Shown: positions 19,693 through 28,199, counted from the first letter of the stretch. The stretch is DNA of 64,000 bases from Proteiniclasticum sediminis (GCF_018128025.1 NZ_JAGSCS010000008.1:1-64000); one strand, 5' to 3'. Notes: generated from the letters alone by a model not told the origin. Numbers and translations are program-made.

Positions 19693-20583
19693 TCATTTCA
19701 TGGATAGTTCTGGCAGATAGTTGGTCTGCATCACCGCTTCGCCGGAGATAAACCGGAACTTGGCGAAATTATACCGGTAGACAAACCCCTTGCTGTCTTC
19801 GATGAGGATGGTGAAATCCACGATTTCCGGGTCCTGGGTGAGGACCTTGAAATTCGTGACCTTCCCTTCATAGATCTGATTCTCCGGGGCTGCGCTTTTG
19901 GTTTTCTCCATGGGCAGCCTGGACAGTACCAGGCCATCCTTTTCAATGACAATGTCCGCTTTCACTACAGACAGGTCCATCAGCGCCGAGAAGATCACCT
20001 GGCTGCTGAAGGAAGTATTGAGTTCATGGGTGGTTTCATTGTACTTATAGGAAAAATCAAGAAGATTCATGGTGGAATCGCCGGTGAACTTGCGATACAG
20101 CATCGTTTCATCCACGAGATTTTCAATGCGCTTCTCGCCGTATTTCTCCACCACCAGATCAATCCGCAGGGGCTCCAGCACAGAGATGATTTTCTCGAAG
20201 GCGTAGGTGGTTTCGTTGAGAAGCTGCACTTCCACCAGTTCCTCCAAGCCCTCCACGGTTTCCACCGAAACAAAGACGTTGGACGAAGTGTCAATGTTCT
20301 TCAGCTTAAACTGCAGATTCAGCTGGGAGGTTTTCTTCTGGGCATCCAGAATATCCGAAAGACCCCAACTTAAGTCCTCCACCATGCTGTTCTCATGGGG
20401 GAAGTTCTCTTTGCTCACCACCTCGTAAACGGCTTTCTCCAGATTATCTTCCAAATACTGAAGCCGATTGGAGTTGGTGGTGGTGATTTTTTCCACCCGG
20501 TTCATGGCGACCAATAGATAAGCATTCATGCAAAAGGAGACCAATAGAAGGCCTGCCAATGCCATGATGAATTTCTGTTTCAA
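19693..20583 (-). CDS. Membrane-anchored protein of unknown function
   Basis: A 296-residue protein I do not recognise. One hydrophobic helix (about 8-28) is followed by an Asn/Glu-rich, partly coiled-coil stretch (about 30-60) and a long beta-rich domain with repeated alternating segments, so it is probably anchored in the membrane with its bulk outside. No catalytic motif stands out. The start is TTG 20583 with GGGGGA very close upstream; the next in-frame ATG (20565) lacks a Shine-Dalgarno. It is a single gene with its own terminator, convergent with zwf. Confidence 0.75.
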   Translation of the reverse strand: MKQKFIMALAGLLLVSFCMNAYLLVAMNRVEKITTTNSNRLQYLEDNLEKAVYEVVSKENFPHENSMVEDLSWGLSDILDAQKKTSQLNLQFKLKNIDTSSNVFVSVETVEGLEELVEVQLLNETTYAFEKIISVLEPLRIDLVVEKYGEKRIENLVDETMLYRKFTGDSTMNLLDFSYKYNETTHELNTSFSSQVIFSALMDLSVVKADIVIEKDGLVLSRLPMEKTKSAAPENQIYEGKVTNFKVLTQDPEIVDFTILIEDSKGFVYRYNFAKFRFISGEAVMQTNYLPELSMK

Positions 20584-20701
20584 TTTCCCCCGTTCCCCCT
20601 CTGTCCTGGGATTTGTCGATAATCGATGATCCCTTTCCCTATGCTATCACCAGTATACATGATCTGATTCCAGTAAAAAAGAGAAATTTGTCAATATTTA
20701 G

Positions 20702-21355
20702 CTAATAGGCTACAGTTATCCGCTGATTGCGTACAGTTTCGTCCTCAATGAGATCTGCTACAACGGAAGCAAAATCCTCTGCCGAGATAAAGGAGCGTCC
20801 GGAGGCATCCTGCAGGAGATGGTTGTCCTTCCCGATGCGGTACCCTCCCCGCTTTTCATCCGGATGAATTTGAGATGCCGGGCTGACGTTGATCCAGTTG
20901 AACTTGTTTCCCTCCAGGGAGGTATAGACCTCCAGGGCTTCTTTATGGGCCTTGGCGATGGCTTTGAAGCTTTCCGGAAAATCCGGTGAATCCATGAGCA
21001 TTGTGCCGTCCGGGAGCAGCAGGCTTCCAGCTCCCCCCACGGTGATCAGTTTATCGATGCCGGAATCCTCGGCGATTTTGACCAGGTTGCGGGCAGCTTC
21101 GACAAAGGTTTCCGGATGGGCTGGATCCGGGTTAATCACGCTGATGAGCACCTCATTTTCCAGGGCTTTCACATGGCCCGTCACCACTTTACTGTCCATG
21201 ACATCCCCTTCACAGGCGATAATCAGCGTACTTCCCGGCAGATCAAAGGGGTTGCGGGAGATGGCGGTAATCACATATTCCCGGGCAATGAGTTCCATCA
21301 GGACGCGGGAACCGATCATTCCCGTAGCGCCAATGATAGCGATTTTTTTATTCAT
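20702..21355 (-). CDS. NAD(P)-binding SDR-like oxidoreductase (NmrA/YwnB-like)
   Basis: A 217-residue Rossmann-fold protein of the atypical short-chain dehydrogenase type. IAIIGATGMIGSRV (about 5-18) is the dinucleotide-binding loop; TVGGAGSLLLPDG follows at the substrate side, and no classical YxxxK catalytic pair is clear. Similar proteins act as NAD(P)H-dependent reductases or redox sensors; the substrate is unknown. AGGAAT precedes ATG 21355. A good promoter and a Fur-like box lie upstream, so it may respond to iron or metal stress. Confidence 0.82.
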   Translation of the reverse strand: MNKKIAIIGATGMIGSRVLMELIAREYVITAISRNPFDLPGSTLIIACEGDVMDSKVVTGHVKALENEVLISVINPDPAHPETFVEAARNLVKIAEDSGIDKLITVGGAGSLLLPDGTMLMDSPDFPESFKAIAKAHKEALEVYTSLEGNKFNWINVSPASQIHPDEKRGGYRIGKDNHLLQDASGRSFISAEDFASVVADLIEDETVRNQRITVAY

Positions 21356-21393
21356 CTATTCTTCATTCCTTTCCGTCTCTTTTGTGTGCTTTA

Positions 21394-21408
21394 TGAGAAT
21401 AATTCTCA
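21394..21408. promoter_or_regulatory. Fur-family box
   Basis: TGAGAAT-A-ATTCTCA is a perfect 7-1-7 dyad, two bases per site away from the Fur consensus TGATAATnATTATCA. It begins five bases after the -10 of the promoter at 21413-21441, so it covers the transcription start. Confidence 0.6.
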
Positions 21409-21412
21409 ACTC

Positions 21413-21441
21413 ATTCTAATCCTTACAGAATCAAATGTAAA
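21413..21441 (-). promoter_or_regulatory. Promoter of the SDR-like gene
   Basis: Minus strand -35 TTTACA (21436-21441), 17-bp spacer, -10 TAGAAT (21413-21418). Confidence 0.7.
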
Positions 21442-21448
21442 TGGCAAG

Positions 21449-21486
21449 AAAAAGACCCTGCCATGGGAATACTCCCCAGCAAGGTC
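21449..21486 (-). terminator. Terminator of trxB
   Basis: Imperfect stem of GACC-TTGCTGGG with CCCATGGCAGGGTC, followed on the minus strand by TTTTTCTT. Confidence 0.7.
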
Positions 21487-21492
21487 CTGACT

Positions 21493-22419
21493 TTACGCTT
21501 CTTCGCCCAGATATTTCTCACAGGAGATGGCTGCCACTGCCCCATCGGCGGCGGCGGTGACCACCTGCCGGATGGTGGTTTCCCGGACATCCCCTGCCGC
21601 AAATACGCCGGGGACATCGGTTCGCATATAGACATCGGTGATGATTTCTTTAAAATCATTCATCTTTACTTTTCCCACAAAGAGGTCCGAGATGGGCTCA
21701 TAACCTACAAAGACGAAGACGCCATCCACCGGGAAATCTGTGACTTCTCCCGTAACAACATTCCGGATCTTTAATCCTGTCAGCAGTCCCTCGGTTTCCA
21801 CCGCTTCCTCCACGACACTGTCCAGCAGGAAGTCGATCTTTTCATGGGCTTTTGCCCGGTCAACCAAATACTGTGCTGCCCGGAACCCCTGTCGGCGGTG
21901 AATAATCGTCACCTTGGAGCCGAACTTGGCCAGGTAGAGGGCTTCCTGGATGGCGGAGTCCCCGCCTCCGATGACCGCGATGGGAAGATCGGTGAAGAAA
22001 TCCGCATCACAGGTTGCGCAGTAGGAGACGCCTCGGCCGCGAAGGTCCGCTTCTCCCTTGAACCCCACCATTTTGGGCGAAGCTCCCGTGGCAATGATGA
22101 CGGTTTTTCCGAGATACTCCCCTTTGGTGGTGGTGATCTTCTTGATCTTATCCTGAAGCTCCACGTTCACGATGTCTTCCTTCACAAACTTGGTGCCGAA
22201 GGTCTCGGCCTGCTTGCGCATTTTGTCCGCCAGCTGCGGGCCGGTGATGCCGATGTCCGTTCCCGGATAGTTGTCCACTTCATAGGTCGTGGCTACCTGT
22301 CCGCCAAAGGAACCCTTTTCGATGAGCAGGGTGTCCAGCTTTCCCCGTCCGGCATAAAGCGCGGCAGAAAGTCCGGCGGGTCCACCGCCCAGAATGATCG
22401 TTTCATAAATATGTGTCAT
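21493..22419 (-). CDS. trxB: Thioredoxin reductase
   Basis: A 308-residue flavoprotein that reduces thioredoxin with NADPH. FAD motif GGGPAG (11-16), redox centre CATC (Cys134, Cys137), second dinucleotide motif GGGDSA, NADPH 2'-phosphate contact HRRQGFRA, and C-terminal FAD segment GVFAAGDVRE are all present. GGAGG precedes ATG 22419. It has its own promoter (22476-22504) and terminator; no thioredoxin gene is adjacent. Confidence 0.96.
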   Translation of the reverse strand: MTHIYETIILGGGPAGLSAALYAGRGKLDTLLIEKGSFGGQVATTYEVDNYPGTDIGITGPQLADKMRKQAETFGTKFVKEDIVNVELQDKIKKITTTKGEYLGKTVIIATGASPKMVGFKGEADLRGRGVSYCATCDADFFTDLPIAVIGGGDSAIQEALYLAKFGSKVTIIHRRQGFRAAQYLVDRAKAHEKIDFLLDSVVEEAVETEGLLTGLKIRNVVTGEVTDFPVDGVFVFVGYEPISDLFVGKVKMNDFKEIITDVYMRTDVPGVFAAGDVRETTIRQVVTAAADGAVAAISCEKYLGEEA

Positions 22420-22475
22420 ATGATCCTCCCCGATTGGTCGTCATGATCTCAAGTTACCTTGAAATGCTTTCTTTT

Positions 22476-22504
22476 ATCATACCTTTTTTCAGTCCCTTTG
22501 TAAA
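22476..22504 (-). promoter_or_regulatory. Promoter of trxB
   Basis: Minus strand -35 TTTACA (22499-22504), 17-bp spacer, -10 TATGAT (22476-22481). Confidence 0.7.
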
Positions 22505-22536
22505 TAGATTGTGTTCAATTCAATTTTATCGCAACG

Positions 22537-22566
22537 AAAAAGGAGAGTTGCCTCTCCTTTCTTTTC
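22537..22566 (-). terminator. Terminator of the degV-family gene
   Basis: AAAGGAGAG pairs with CTCTCCTTT around TTGC; TTTTCGTTG follows on the minus strand. Confidence 0.85.
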
Positions 22567-22574
22567 CAAGATTC

Positions 22575-23408
22575 TTAGCTTAAGTAGAAAACCCCTGTGA
22601 GCTTTGGTCCTGCATGGACGCCAATGACGCAACCCACCTGGATTTCCAGATAGGACTGTCCCTTTTCCTCCAGGTGTGCACAGAGTGCGCGATTGGATTC
22701 GCTGTCTAAAGAATTGATGACCACAACCTTCGTGCCGGGTCTTACCTGGGCTTCATCCACAAAACTGAGCAGGGATTTCAGCGCCTTCTTGGTGCCTCGG
22801 GCTTTATCCACCATTTCCAGCTTGCCTTCTTTGAGGGAAATCAGGGGCTTGATGCCTAAAAATCCGCCAATGGCGCCGACCGATTTCGGTACGCGTCCGC
22901 CTTTGACCAGATACTCCATGGTGTCGAAGGTGACGAGCACCTTGGTGCGGCTGCAGTTTTCCCGGATTCCGGCCACCACTTCCTCATAACTTTTCCCGGC
23001 CTTGATCATCTCACCCGCTTCCACGAGGGAAAGAAGAAGTACGGCGGAAACACCCTGGGAGTCGATCACGGTAATATCTTCACTTTCCAGCATATCCTTT
23101 GCAATTTCCGCGGACTGAATCGTTCCGGAAAGAAGACTGGAGATATGGACGGAGATAATTTTGTAGCCTTCGTCAAGATACTTCTTGTAGGCATCATGGA
23201 ACTCTTGGGGATTGACCTGGCTGGTGGTGGGGAAAGGTCCTCCGGCTTTTACGCCGGCGTACATCTGACTGAGCGTAATGTCCTGACCGTCTTTATAGGT
23301 CTTGTCCCCGATGTGGACATTGAGGGGCAGAACTTCGATATCATATTTTGACACCAGATCAGGGGTCAGATCTGAGGTGCTGTCGGTGATGAGCTTAATC
23401 TTATTCAT
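22575..23408 (-). CDS. DegV family fatty-acid-binding protein
   Basis: A 277-residue DegV protein; family members bind fatty acids and, as FakB, present them to the fatty acid kinase FakA. ITDSTSDLTPDL opens the chain, followed by TSQVNPQEF and SSLLSGTIQSA, and the C-terminal half has GAIGGFLGIKPLISLKEG. No fakA is nearby. The 5' leader contains a GGGCGC/GCGCCC hairpin (23429-23448) between the promoter and the start. It is a single-gene transcript. Confidence 0.9.
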   Translation of the reverse strand: MNKIKLITDSTSDLTPDLVSKYDIEVLPLNVHIGDKTYKDGQDITLSQMYAGVKAGGPFPTTSQVNPQEFHDAYKKYLDEGYKIISVHISSLLSGTIQSAEIAKDMLESEDITVIDSQGVSAVLLLSLVEAGEMIKAGKSYEEVVAGIRENCSRTKVLVTFDTMEYLVKGGRVPKSVGAIGGFLGIKPLISLKEGKLEMVDKARGTKKALKSLLSFVDEAQVRPGTKVVVINSLDSESNRALCAHLEEKGQSYLEIQVGCVIGVHAGPKLTGVFYLS

Positions 23409-23461
23409 CTTGTACCTCGCTTTATTCTGGGCGCCTTTGGATGCGCCCTCTCTTGAAATTC

Positions 23462-23489
23462 AGTATACAAGAAGCCCTTTGACCCTCAA
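23462..23489 (-). promoter_or_regulatory. Promoter of the degV-family gene
   Basis: Minus strand -35 TTGAGG (23484-23489), 16-bp spacer, -10 TATACT (23462-23467). Confidence 0.5.
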
Positions 23490-23516
23490 AATATCCTCGA
23501 AAATCCTCAGAAATAT

Positions 23517-24053
23517 TTAAGAATTGCTGGGGGTGGGGGATCCCAGTAGTTTCACATACCCTGCCCGGTCCATGATCCGCTGAAGAAGAAGGGCCATGAA
23601 GGTGTTGAGAATCGCCGTGGGGAGGACTACCCCCAGGAAGAGAGCGCCAAAGGACAGGGGGGCCTGACTCACGGCCAGTCCCGTCGCCAGGAAGATGCTT
23701 CCGCTGAGAATCGTTCCCACGGCAGCCACGAGAAGGGTCAGGGCTGTCCGTGCCATGCGGGGCTTCAGCAGTCGATAGCCCTGGAATACCAGCGCACCGG
23801 TGACGAGCTTGTCCACCAGGTTGGCAATCTGCCCCCCGGGGAAGGTGGTGGTCATGGCGGAAATCACACCACAGGCCAGGCTCACCGCCAGAACTTCACG
23901 ATAACTGTCCATCATGAAGATGGAGAAAAACATCATGATCAGGAGAAAATCCATCTTCATCCCCCCAAGAAAGGGGATTCCGGGAACGAACTGATGAAGA
24001 AGATAGCCAATGGCGAGAAGGATGGCGGAGAGGGTAAGCTTTTTGACATTCAT
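23517..24053 (-). CDS. trpP: Tryptophan transporter (TrpP family)
   Basis: A 178-residue, five-to-six-helix membrane protein of the TrpP/YhaG family, which takes up tryptophan. Recognisable parts are LTLSAILLAIGYLLHQFVPG, FLGGMKMDFLLIMMFF and AMTTTFPGGQIANLVDKLVTG. AAAGGAAG precedes ATG 24053. The assignment is strongly supported by the T-box leader with a TGG (Trp) specifier at 24160-24426. A Met-Trp-stop mini-ORF with a consensus RBS lies between the leader and this gene. Confidence 0.9.
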   Translation of the reverse strand: MNVKKLTLSAILLAIGYLLHQFVPGIPFLGGMKMDFLLIMMFFSIFMMDSYREVLAVSLACGVISAMTTTFPGGQIANLVDKLVTGALVFQGYRLLKPRMARTALTLLVAAVGTILSGSIFLATGLAVSQAPLSFGALFLGVVLPTAILNTFMALLLQRIMDRAGYVKLLGSPTPSNS

Positions 24054-24120
24054 ACTGATAACTTCCTTTCATTTTTGAAGGCCCAATGGCCGGCCGTGGG
24101 GGTGATAACTTCTTCTCCGT

Positions 24121-24129
24121 TCACCACAT
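24121..24129 (-). CDS. Met-Trp-stop mini-ORF upstream of trpP
   Basis: On the minus strand AAAGGAGG (24137-24144) is followed after 7 nt by ATG TGG TGA. The RBS is stronger than that of trpP itself, yet it serves only this three-codon frame, 67 nt ahead of the trpP start. Its sole sense codon after Met is Trp. It could act as a translational sensor of charged tRNA-Trp or simply load ribosomes for trpP. Function is inference. Confidence 0.45.
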   Translation of the reverse strand: MW

Positions 24130-24159
24130 GATGATTCCTCCTTTCACAAAATATTGGAT

Positions 24160-24426
24160 AAAATAAAAGACTTCGCCCCTTAACAGGGCGAAGTCACTCG
24201 CGTTGCCACCTGATTTCGCGTAGCCCAAAGGCTGCGCATCTCAATTTCGGATACTAGCATATCCTATCCCTTGTCACGGCGGGCACCCGTCAGTCACTAC
24301 TCCTTGCGTTTCGCACTGCCTCTCCGGGGCCCATTCCATCATGTCGTCCTGCAGGGTTCTCACCCTCCCCTGCTCTCTTTAAAGACTGTTCATCATGTAC
24401 TCTTCCCCATCACGGAGTTTCATATT
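24160..24426 (-). ncRNA. T-box riboswitch, Trp specifier
   Basis: This leader reads uncharged tRNA-Trp and switches a terminator off. On the minus strand the conserved T-box bulge AGGTGGCAACGCG (24199-24211) is followed by the terminator GACTTCGCCCTG...GGGGCGAAGTC-TTTTATTTT (24160-24195). Upstream, GAA-TGG-G in the expected specifier loop gives TGG, matching the Trp transporter it controls. Confidence 0.92.
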
Positions 24427-24432
24427 GAGAAT

Positions 24433-24461
24433 ATTATACGGGCTCGGCCGGAAGTTTGCAA
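24433..24461 (-). promoter_or_regulatory. Promoter of the Trp T-box/trpP unit
   Basis: Minus strand -35 TTGCAA (24456-24461), 17-bp spacer, -10 TATAAT (24433-24438). Confidence 0.8.
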
Positions 24462-24474
24462 GGGGTTTCCCTGC

Positions 24475-25440
24475 TTAACGAAGAGATTTATCGTAAGGAA
24501 TCCCTTCCGCTTTCGGCGCACGGGACTTCTTGGAGGTGAAGGCCAGAACCACCATGGTCGCGACATAGGGAAGCATCTTGTAGTAGGTCTGGTTGATTCC
24601 CAAGTTGTTCAGGAAAGGAATCAGCGAGACGGAATAGGCTAAGGTGCGGAGGAACGCAAAGAACAGAGCCGCGAACAGAATTCTGCCTGGACGCCACTGG
24701 CCGAAGATCATCACCGCCAGGGCCAGGAATCCGAATCCGGCTACGCCGGTATGCCCGTTGACATTTCCGCTCATGACGCCGACGGAGTAGAAGAATCCGC
24801 CGACTCCGCCCAAAATACCGGAGATGGTGACTCCAGCATAACGCATTTTGTAGACATTGATGCCCACAGAATCTGCGGCCTGGGGATGCTCTCCGCAAGC
24901 CCGAAGTCGGAGACCAAAGCGGGTCTTGTAGAAAATGATGGTAGAAACCACCATGAGCAGAAAACCGATGTAGATGGTCAGATAGGTTTTCTGGAAGAAC
25001 AGGGGACCAACAAAGGGCAGATCGCCTAATCCCGGAACCTTCTGGATGTAGAAGTTCACATTGGTGGTGATGCCGTCGCTGTTGAAGAACATCTTCGAGA
25101 ACAGCAAGATGGCTGCGGGAATCAGCATGTTCATGGAGGTTCCCGTGATGGTCTGATTGGCTTTCATCGTCACCGCAGCAAAGGACAGAAGGAGCGAGTA
25201 GACGATGCCTGCCACGGCAGCCACCAGCATCCCGAGAAGCAGGATCGTCTGGGGATTCATGCCGCTCTTCTGGATGTTATACACAAATAGTGCGCCAAAG
25301 AATGCGCCAAAGAGCATAATACCTTCCAGGGCGATGTTGATGACACCGCTGCGTTCACTGAACATACCGCCCAGGGCTACGAGAAGCAATGGAATGGCTA
25401 CAGGGAGCATATTTTGCACAAGGTAGTATACGGTATCCAT
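24475..25440 (-). CDS. nupQ: Nucleoside ABC transporter permease (second subunit)
   Basis: A 321-residue membrane permease of the BMP-linked nucleoside importer, with about 9-10 helices. It has MFSERSGVINIALEGIMLFGAFFGA near the N-terminus and RLRACGEHPQAADSVGINVYKMRYAGV, the cytoplasmic coupling loop typical of the family. Its ATG overlaps the upstream permease stop by one base (TAATG), showing translational coupling. It is the last gene of the four-gene importer. No terminator is obvious before the trpP promoter. Confidence 0.93.
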   Translation of the reverse strand: MDTVYYLVQNMLPVAIPLLLVALGGMFSERSGVINIALEGIMLFGAFFGALFVYNIQKSGMNPQTILLLGMLVAAVAGIVYSLLLSFAAVTMKANQTITGTSMNMLIPAAILLFSKMFFNSDGITTNVNFYIQKVPGLGDLPFVGPLFFQKTYLTIYIGFLLMVVSTIIFYKTRFGLRLRACGEHPQAADSVGINVYKMRYAGVTISGILGGVGGFFYSVGVMSGNVNGHTGVAGFGFLALAVMIFGQWRPGRILFAALFFAFLRTLAYSVSLIPFLNNLGINQTYYKMLPYVATMVVLAFTSKKSRAPKAEGIPYDKSLR

Positions 25441-26591
25441 TATTTCTCCTCCTTTGCGGGTTTTACTTTCTCCAGCGGCTCTTTCTTCGCCGGCGTTTCA
25501 TGATGTCGTCTATTCTTGATGAACTTGCCCAAGGCGGAGTTCATGACCAGGGCGAAGGCCGAGAAGTAGATGATGACCGCGATAACCACGTCGATGATTT
25601 CCGGCTTATATCCCTGAAGGCTGGCCAAGGTTCCTCCTCGCTGAATATGGGAGACGAAGATCGAGGAGAAAATGATGCCCAGCGGATGGGAGTTGCCCAG
25701 AAGAGCCACGGCGATACCATTGAAACCAGCCGAGGCGATGATGTTGATGGGCTCATAGGTCATGCTGCTTCCGGGAATCGCAGAGGGGGCCAGGATGGCG
25801 AAGGCGCCGCCCAGACCGGCCAATGCACCGGCAATGGCCATGGTGAGGATAATGTTGCGCTTGCCGTTCATGCCCGCATAGTCCGCTGCCGTTTTGTTGA
25901 AGCCGGTGGCTTTCAGTTCATACCCGAAAGTGGTTTTCTGGAGAACAATATAGAGCAGGACACCGATGATCACCGCCAGGATAATGCTGACGTTGACGTT
26001 GGAGCCCTTGATCCCCAAGGACGGGATCTGTACGGTGGCTGGCAGGTAGTTGGTTCTCGTTTTGGAGGAAATGTACATGGTGCCATTTCCCTGAATCCAC
26101 ATGTCCACCAGGTACATGCCGATGTAGTTGAACATGATGGAGGTGATGACTTCATTCACATTGAGAAGAGCCTTGAATATTCCCGGGATGATTCCCCAGA
26201 GCATTCCGCCGATCATGCCTGCAATGATGGCCACAACCCAATGGATACTGCTGGGCAGATCCACCATGAAGCCCACGTAAAGGGCGAAAAACATACCCAT
26301 GGTATACTGACCAGAAGCTCCAATGTTGAAGAGCCCCATCTTGAAGGCAAAGCCCACGGCCAGACCCGTCATGAGGATGGGGGTGGCAAAGTAGAACACA
26401 TCACCAATTCGGCGGAATCCGCCGGCCATGATGTTCGAGAAACCCGCCACGGCATTGGCAGAATCCGCAGCCAGCATGACGATAAATCCAAAAACCAAGC
26501 CCAGCACAATGGCTAACAGCGCAGCAGTAAAGGATGAGAATCCCTTATTGCCTGTGATTGACTTTAACGATAACTTTTTCTTACTCTCCAT
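25440..26591 (-). CDS. nupP: Nucleoside ABC transporter permease (first subunit)
   Basis: A 383-residue inner-membrane permease, partner of the 24475-25440 subunit. Hydrophobic helices run through the chain, with FKMGLFNIGASGQYTMG and GYELKATGFNKTAADYAGMN as family segments and a basic C-terminal tail. The frame is open to 26735, but AGGAGA before ATG 26591 sets the start, overlapping the ATPase gene end by 11 nt. The gene order is typical of NupNOPQ-type systems. Confidence 0.93.
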   Translation of the reverse strand: MESKKKLSLKSITGNKGFSSFTAALLAIVLGLVFGFIVMLAADSANAVAGFSNIMAGGFRRIGDVFYFATPILMTGLAVGFAFKMGLFNIGASGQYTMGMFFALYVGFMVDLPSSIHWVVAIIAGMIGGMLWGIIPGIFKALLNVNEVITSIMFNYIGMYLVDMWIQGNGTMYISSKTRTNYLPATVQIPSLGIKGSNVNVSIILAVIIGVLLYIVLQKTTFGYELKATGFNKTAADYAGMNGKRNIILTMAIAGALAGLGGAFAILAPSAIPGSSMTYEPINIIASAGFNGIAVALLGNSHPLGIIFSSIFVSHIQRGGTLASLQGYKPEIIDVVIAVIIYFSAFALVMNSALGKFIKNRRHHETPAKKEPLEKVKPAKEEK

Positions 26592-28131
26592 CGCTGTTCT
26601 CCTTTTGTACATTCCTCTTGGCGCCGGACATATAAAGTCCCAGCTCTTCCACGGTGGACGTCTTCGGATCCAGTTCGCCGACAATTTCCCCTTCATAGAT
26701 GACCAGGATTCTGTCGCTGACATCCATGACTTCATCCAGTTCCAGGGAGACTAAAAGCACACCCTTGCCGGCATCCCGGGTGGCCACCAGCTGTTTGTGA
26801 ATATACTCAATGGCGCCCACATCAAGACCTCGCGTGGGCTGTACAGCCACCAGCAGTTCGTGTTTCTTGTCAATTTCCCGGGCAATAATCGCCTTCTGCT
26901 GATTTCCGCCAGACATGCTTCTGGCTGGGGTTGTGGGTCCCTGGCCGCTGCGCACATCGTACTGCTTGATCAGTTTATCCGCATATTTACGCATGGCATC
27001 AAAACGGATGAACCCGCGCTTTTGGAAGTCCGGTTCAAAATACCGCTGAAGCACAAGATTTTCTTCCAAACTGTAATCCAGGACTAGACCATGCTTGTGG
27101 CGGTCTTCCGGGATATGGCTCATTCCGGAAGTGGAACGCTTGCGGATTGTCGCCTTTGTTAAATCCTGACCCAGGAGCGTGATGGTACCTCCCGTGGATT
27201 TTTCCAGACCTGTCAGTGCCGAAACCAGTTCCGTCTGGCCGTTTCCATCTATTCCGGCAAGGCAAACGATTTCACCACGGCGAACATCAAAGGAAACATT
27301 CTTCACGGCGTTATTTTTATGGATCTTGGAGGCCACCGTCAGATTGCGCACGGAGAGCACCACGTCTTCAGGCTTGCTGGGTTCTTTGTCAACACTGAAG
27401 CTGATATCCCGGCCTACCATCATCTTGGAGAGTTCTTCCTTTGATGTGGTCATGACATCCACGGTTCCGATATATTTTCCCTTTCGGAGAACGGTGCAAC
27501 GGTCAGCCACCTCTTTAATCTCATTAAGCTTATGGGTAATGAACAGTATGGATTTTCCTTCTTTGGCAAATCCCTTCATAATATCCAGAAGCTCCCGGAT
27601 TTCCTGGGGTGTCAGTACTGCTGTGGGCTCGTCAAAAATCAGGATTTCATTGTCCCGATAGAGCATCTTCAGAATTTCCACACGCTGCTGCATTCCCACG
27701 GAAATCGACTCGATGAGCGCATCGGGATCTACTTTGAGTCCGTACTGCTCACTGAGCTTCACTACTTTTTCCCGAGCGTCTTTTTTCTGGAGGAATCCCA
27801 TGGTGTTGGGTTCCACCCCGAGAATGATATTTTCCAGAACCGTAAAAATCTCCACCAGCTTGAAATGCTGATGAACCATGCCGATGCCCAGTCGATTGGC
27901 ATCATTGGGGTTATTGATCTTTATCACTTCGCCGTTCATTCGGATTTCGCCCTTTTCGGCCTGGTAAAGTCCGAAGAGGACACTCATCAGAGTAGACTTG
28001 CCTGCGCCGTTTTCGCCAAGGAGAGCATGGATCTCGCCTTTTTTTAAGTTCAGGGTGACGTCGTCGTTGGCGATAATTCCGGGAAATATCTTGGTAATAT
28101 TTCTCATTTCAATAACATAATTATTATCCAC
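26581..28131 (-). CDS. nupO: Nucleoside ABC transporter ATP-binding protein (double ATPase)
   Basis: A 516-residue protein with two ABC domains that powers nucleoside uptake. The first has Walker A GENGAGKST, signature VGMQQR and Walker B LIFDEPTAVL; the second has a degenerate Walker A (GIDGNGQTE), signature SGGNQQK and LVAVQPTRGLD. Such asymmetric pairs are usual in sugar and nucleoside importers. The frame begins at 28197, but GAGG five bases before GTG 28131 is the likely initiator; ATG 28107 is an alternative. Confidence 0.93.
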   Translation of the reverse strand: MDNNYVIEMRNITKIFPGIIANDDVTLNLKKGEIHALLGENGAGKSTLMSVLFGLYQAEKGEIRMNGEVIKINNPNDANRLGIGMVHQHFKLVEIFTVLENIILGVEPNTMGFLQKKDAREKVVKLSEQYGLKVDPDALIESISVGMQQRVEILKMLYRDNEILIFDEPTAVLTPQEIRELLDIMKGFAKEGKSILFITHKLNEIKEVADRCTVLRKGKYIGTVDVMTTSKEELSKMMVGRDISFSVDKEPSKPEDVVLSVRNLTVASKIHKNNAVKNVSFDVRRGEIVCLAGIDGNGQTELVSALTGLEKSTGGTITLLGQDLTKATIRKRSTSGMSHIPEDRHKHGLVLDYSLEENLVLQRYFEPDFQKRGFIRFDAMRKYADKLIKQYDVRSGQGPTTPARSMSGGNQQKAIIAREIDKKHELLVAVQPTRGLDVGAIEYIHKQLVATRDAGKGVLLVSLELDEVMDVSDRILVIYEGEIVGELDPKTSTVEELGLYMSGAKRNVQKENSDGE

Positions 28132-28164
28132 GTTAACCTCTTCTTCCCTCTGTATTTTTAATGG

Positions 28165-28199
28165 ACAAAATGGGGGAAAACTCTCGCCTTCCCCCATTT
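28165..28199 (-). terminator. Hairpin between the binding-protein and ATPase genes
   Basis: AAATGGGGGAA (28168-28178) pairs with TTCCCCCATTT (28189-28199), and TTTTGTCC follows on the minus strand. It likely terminates part of the transcript so the binding protein is made in excess. Confidence 0.7.
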
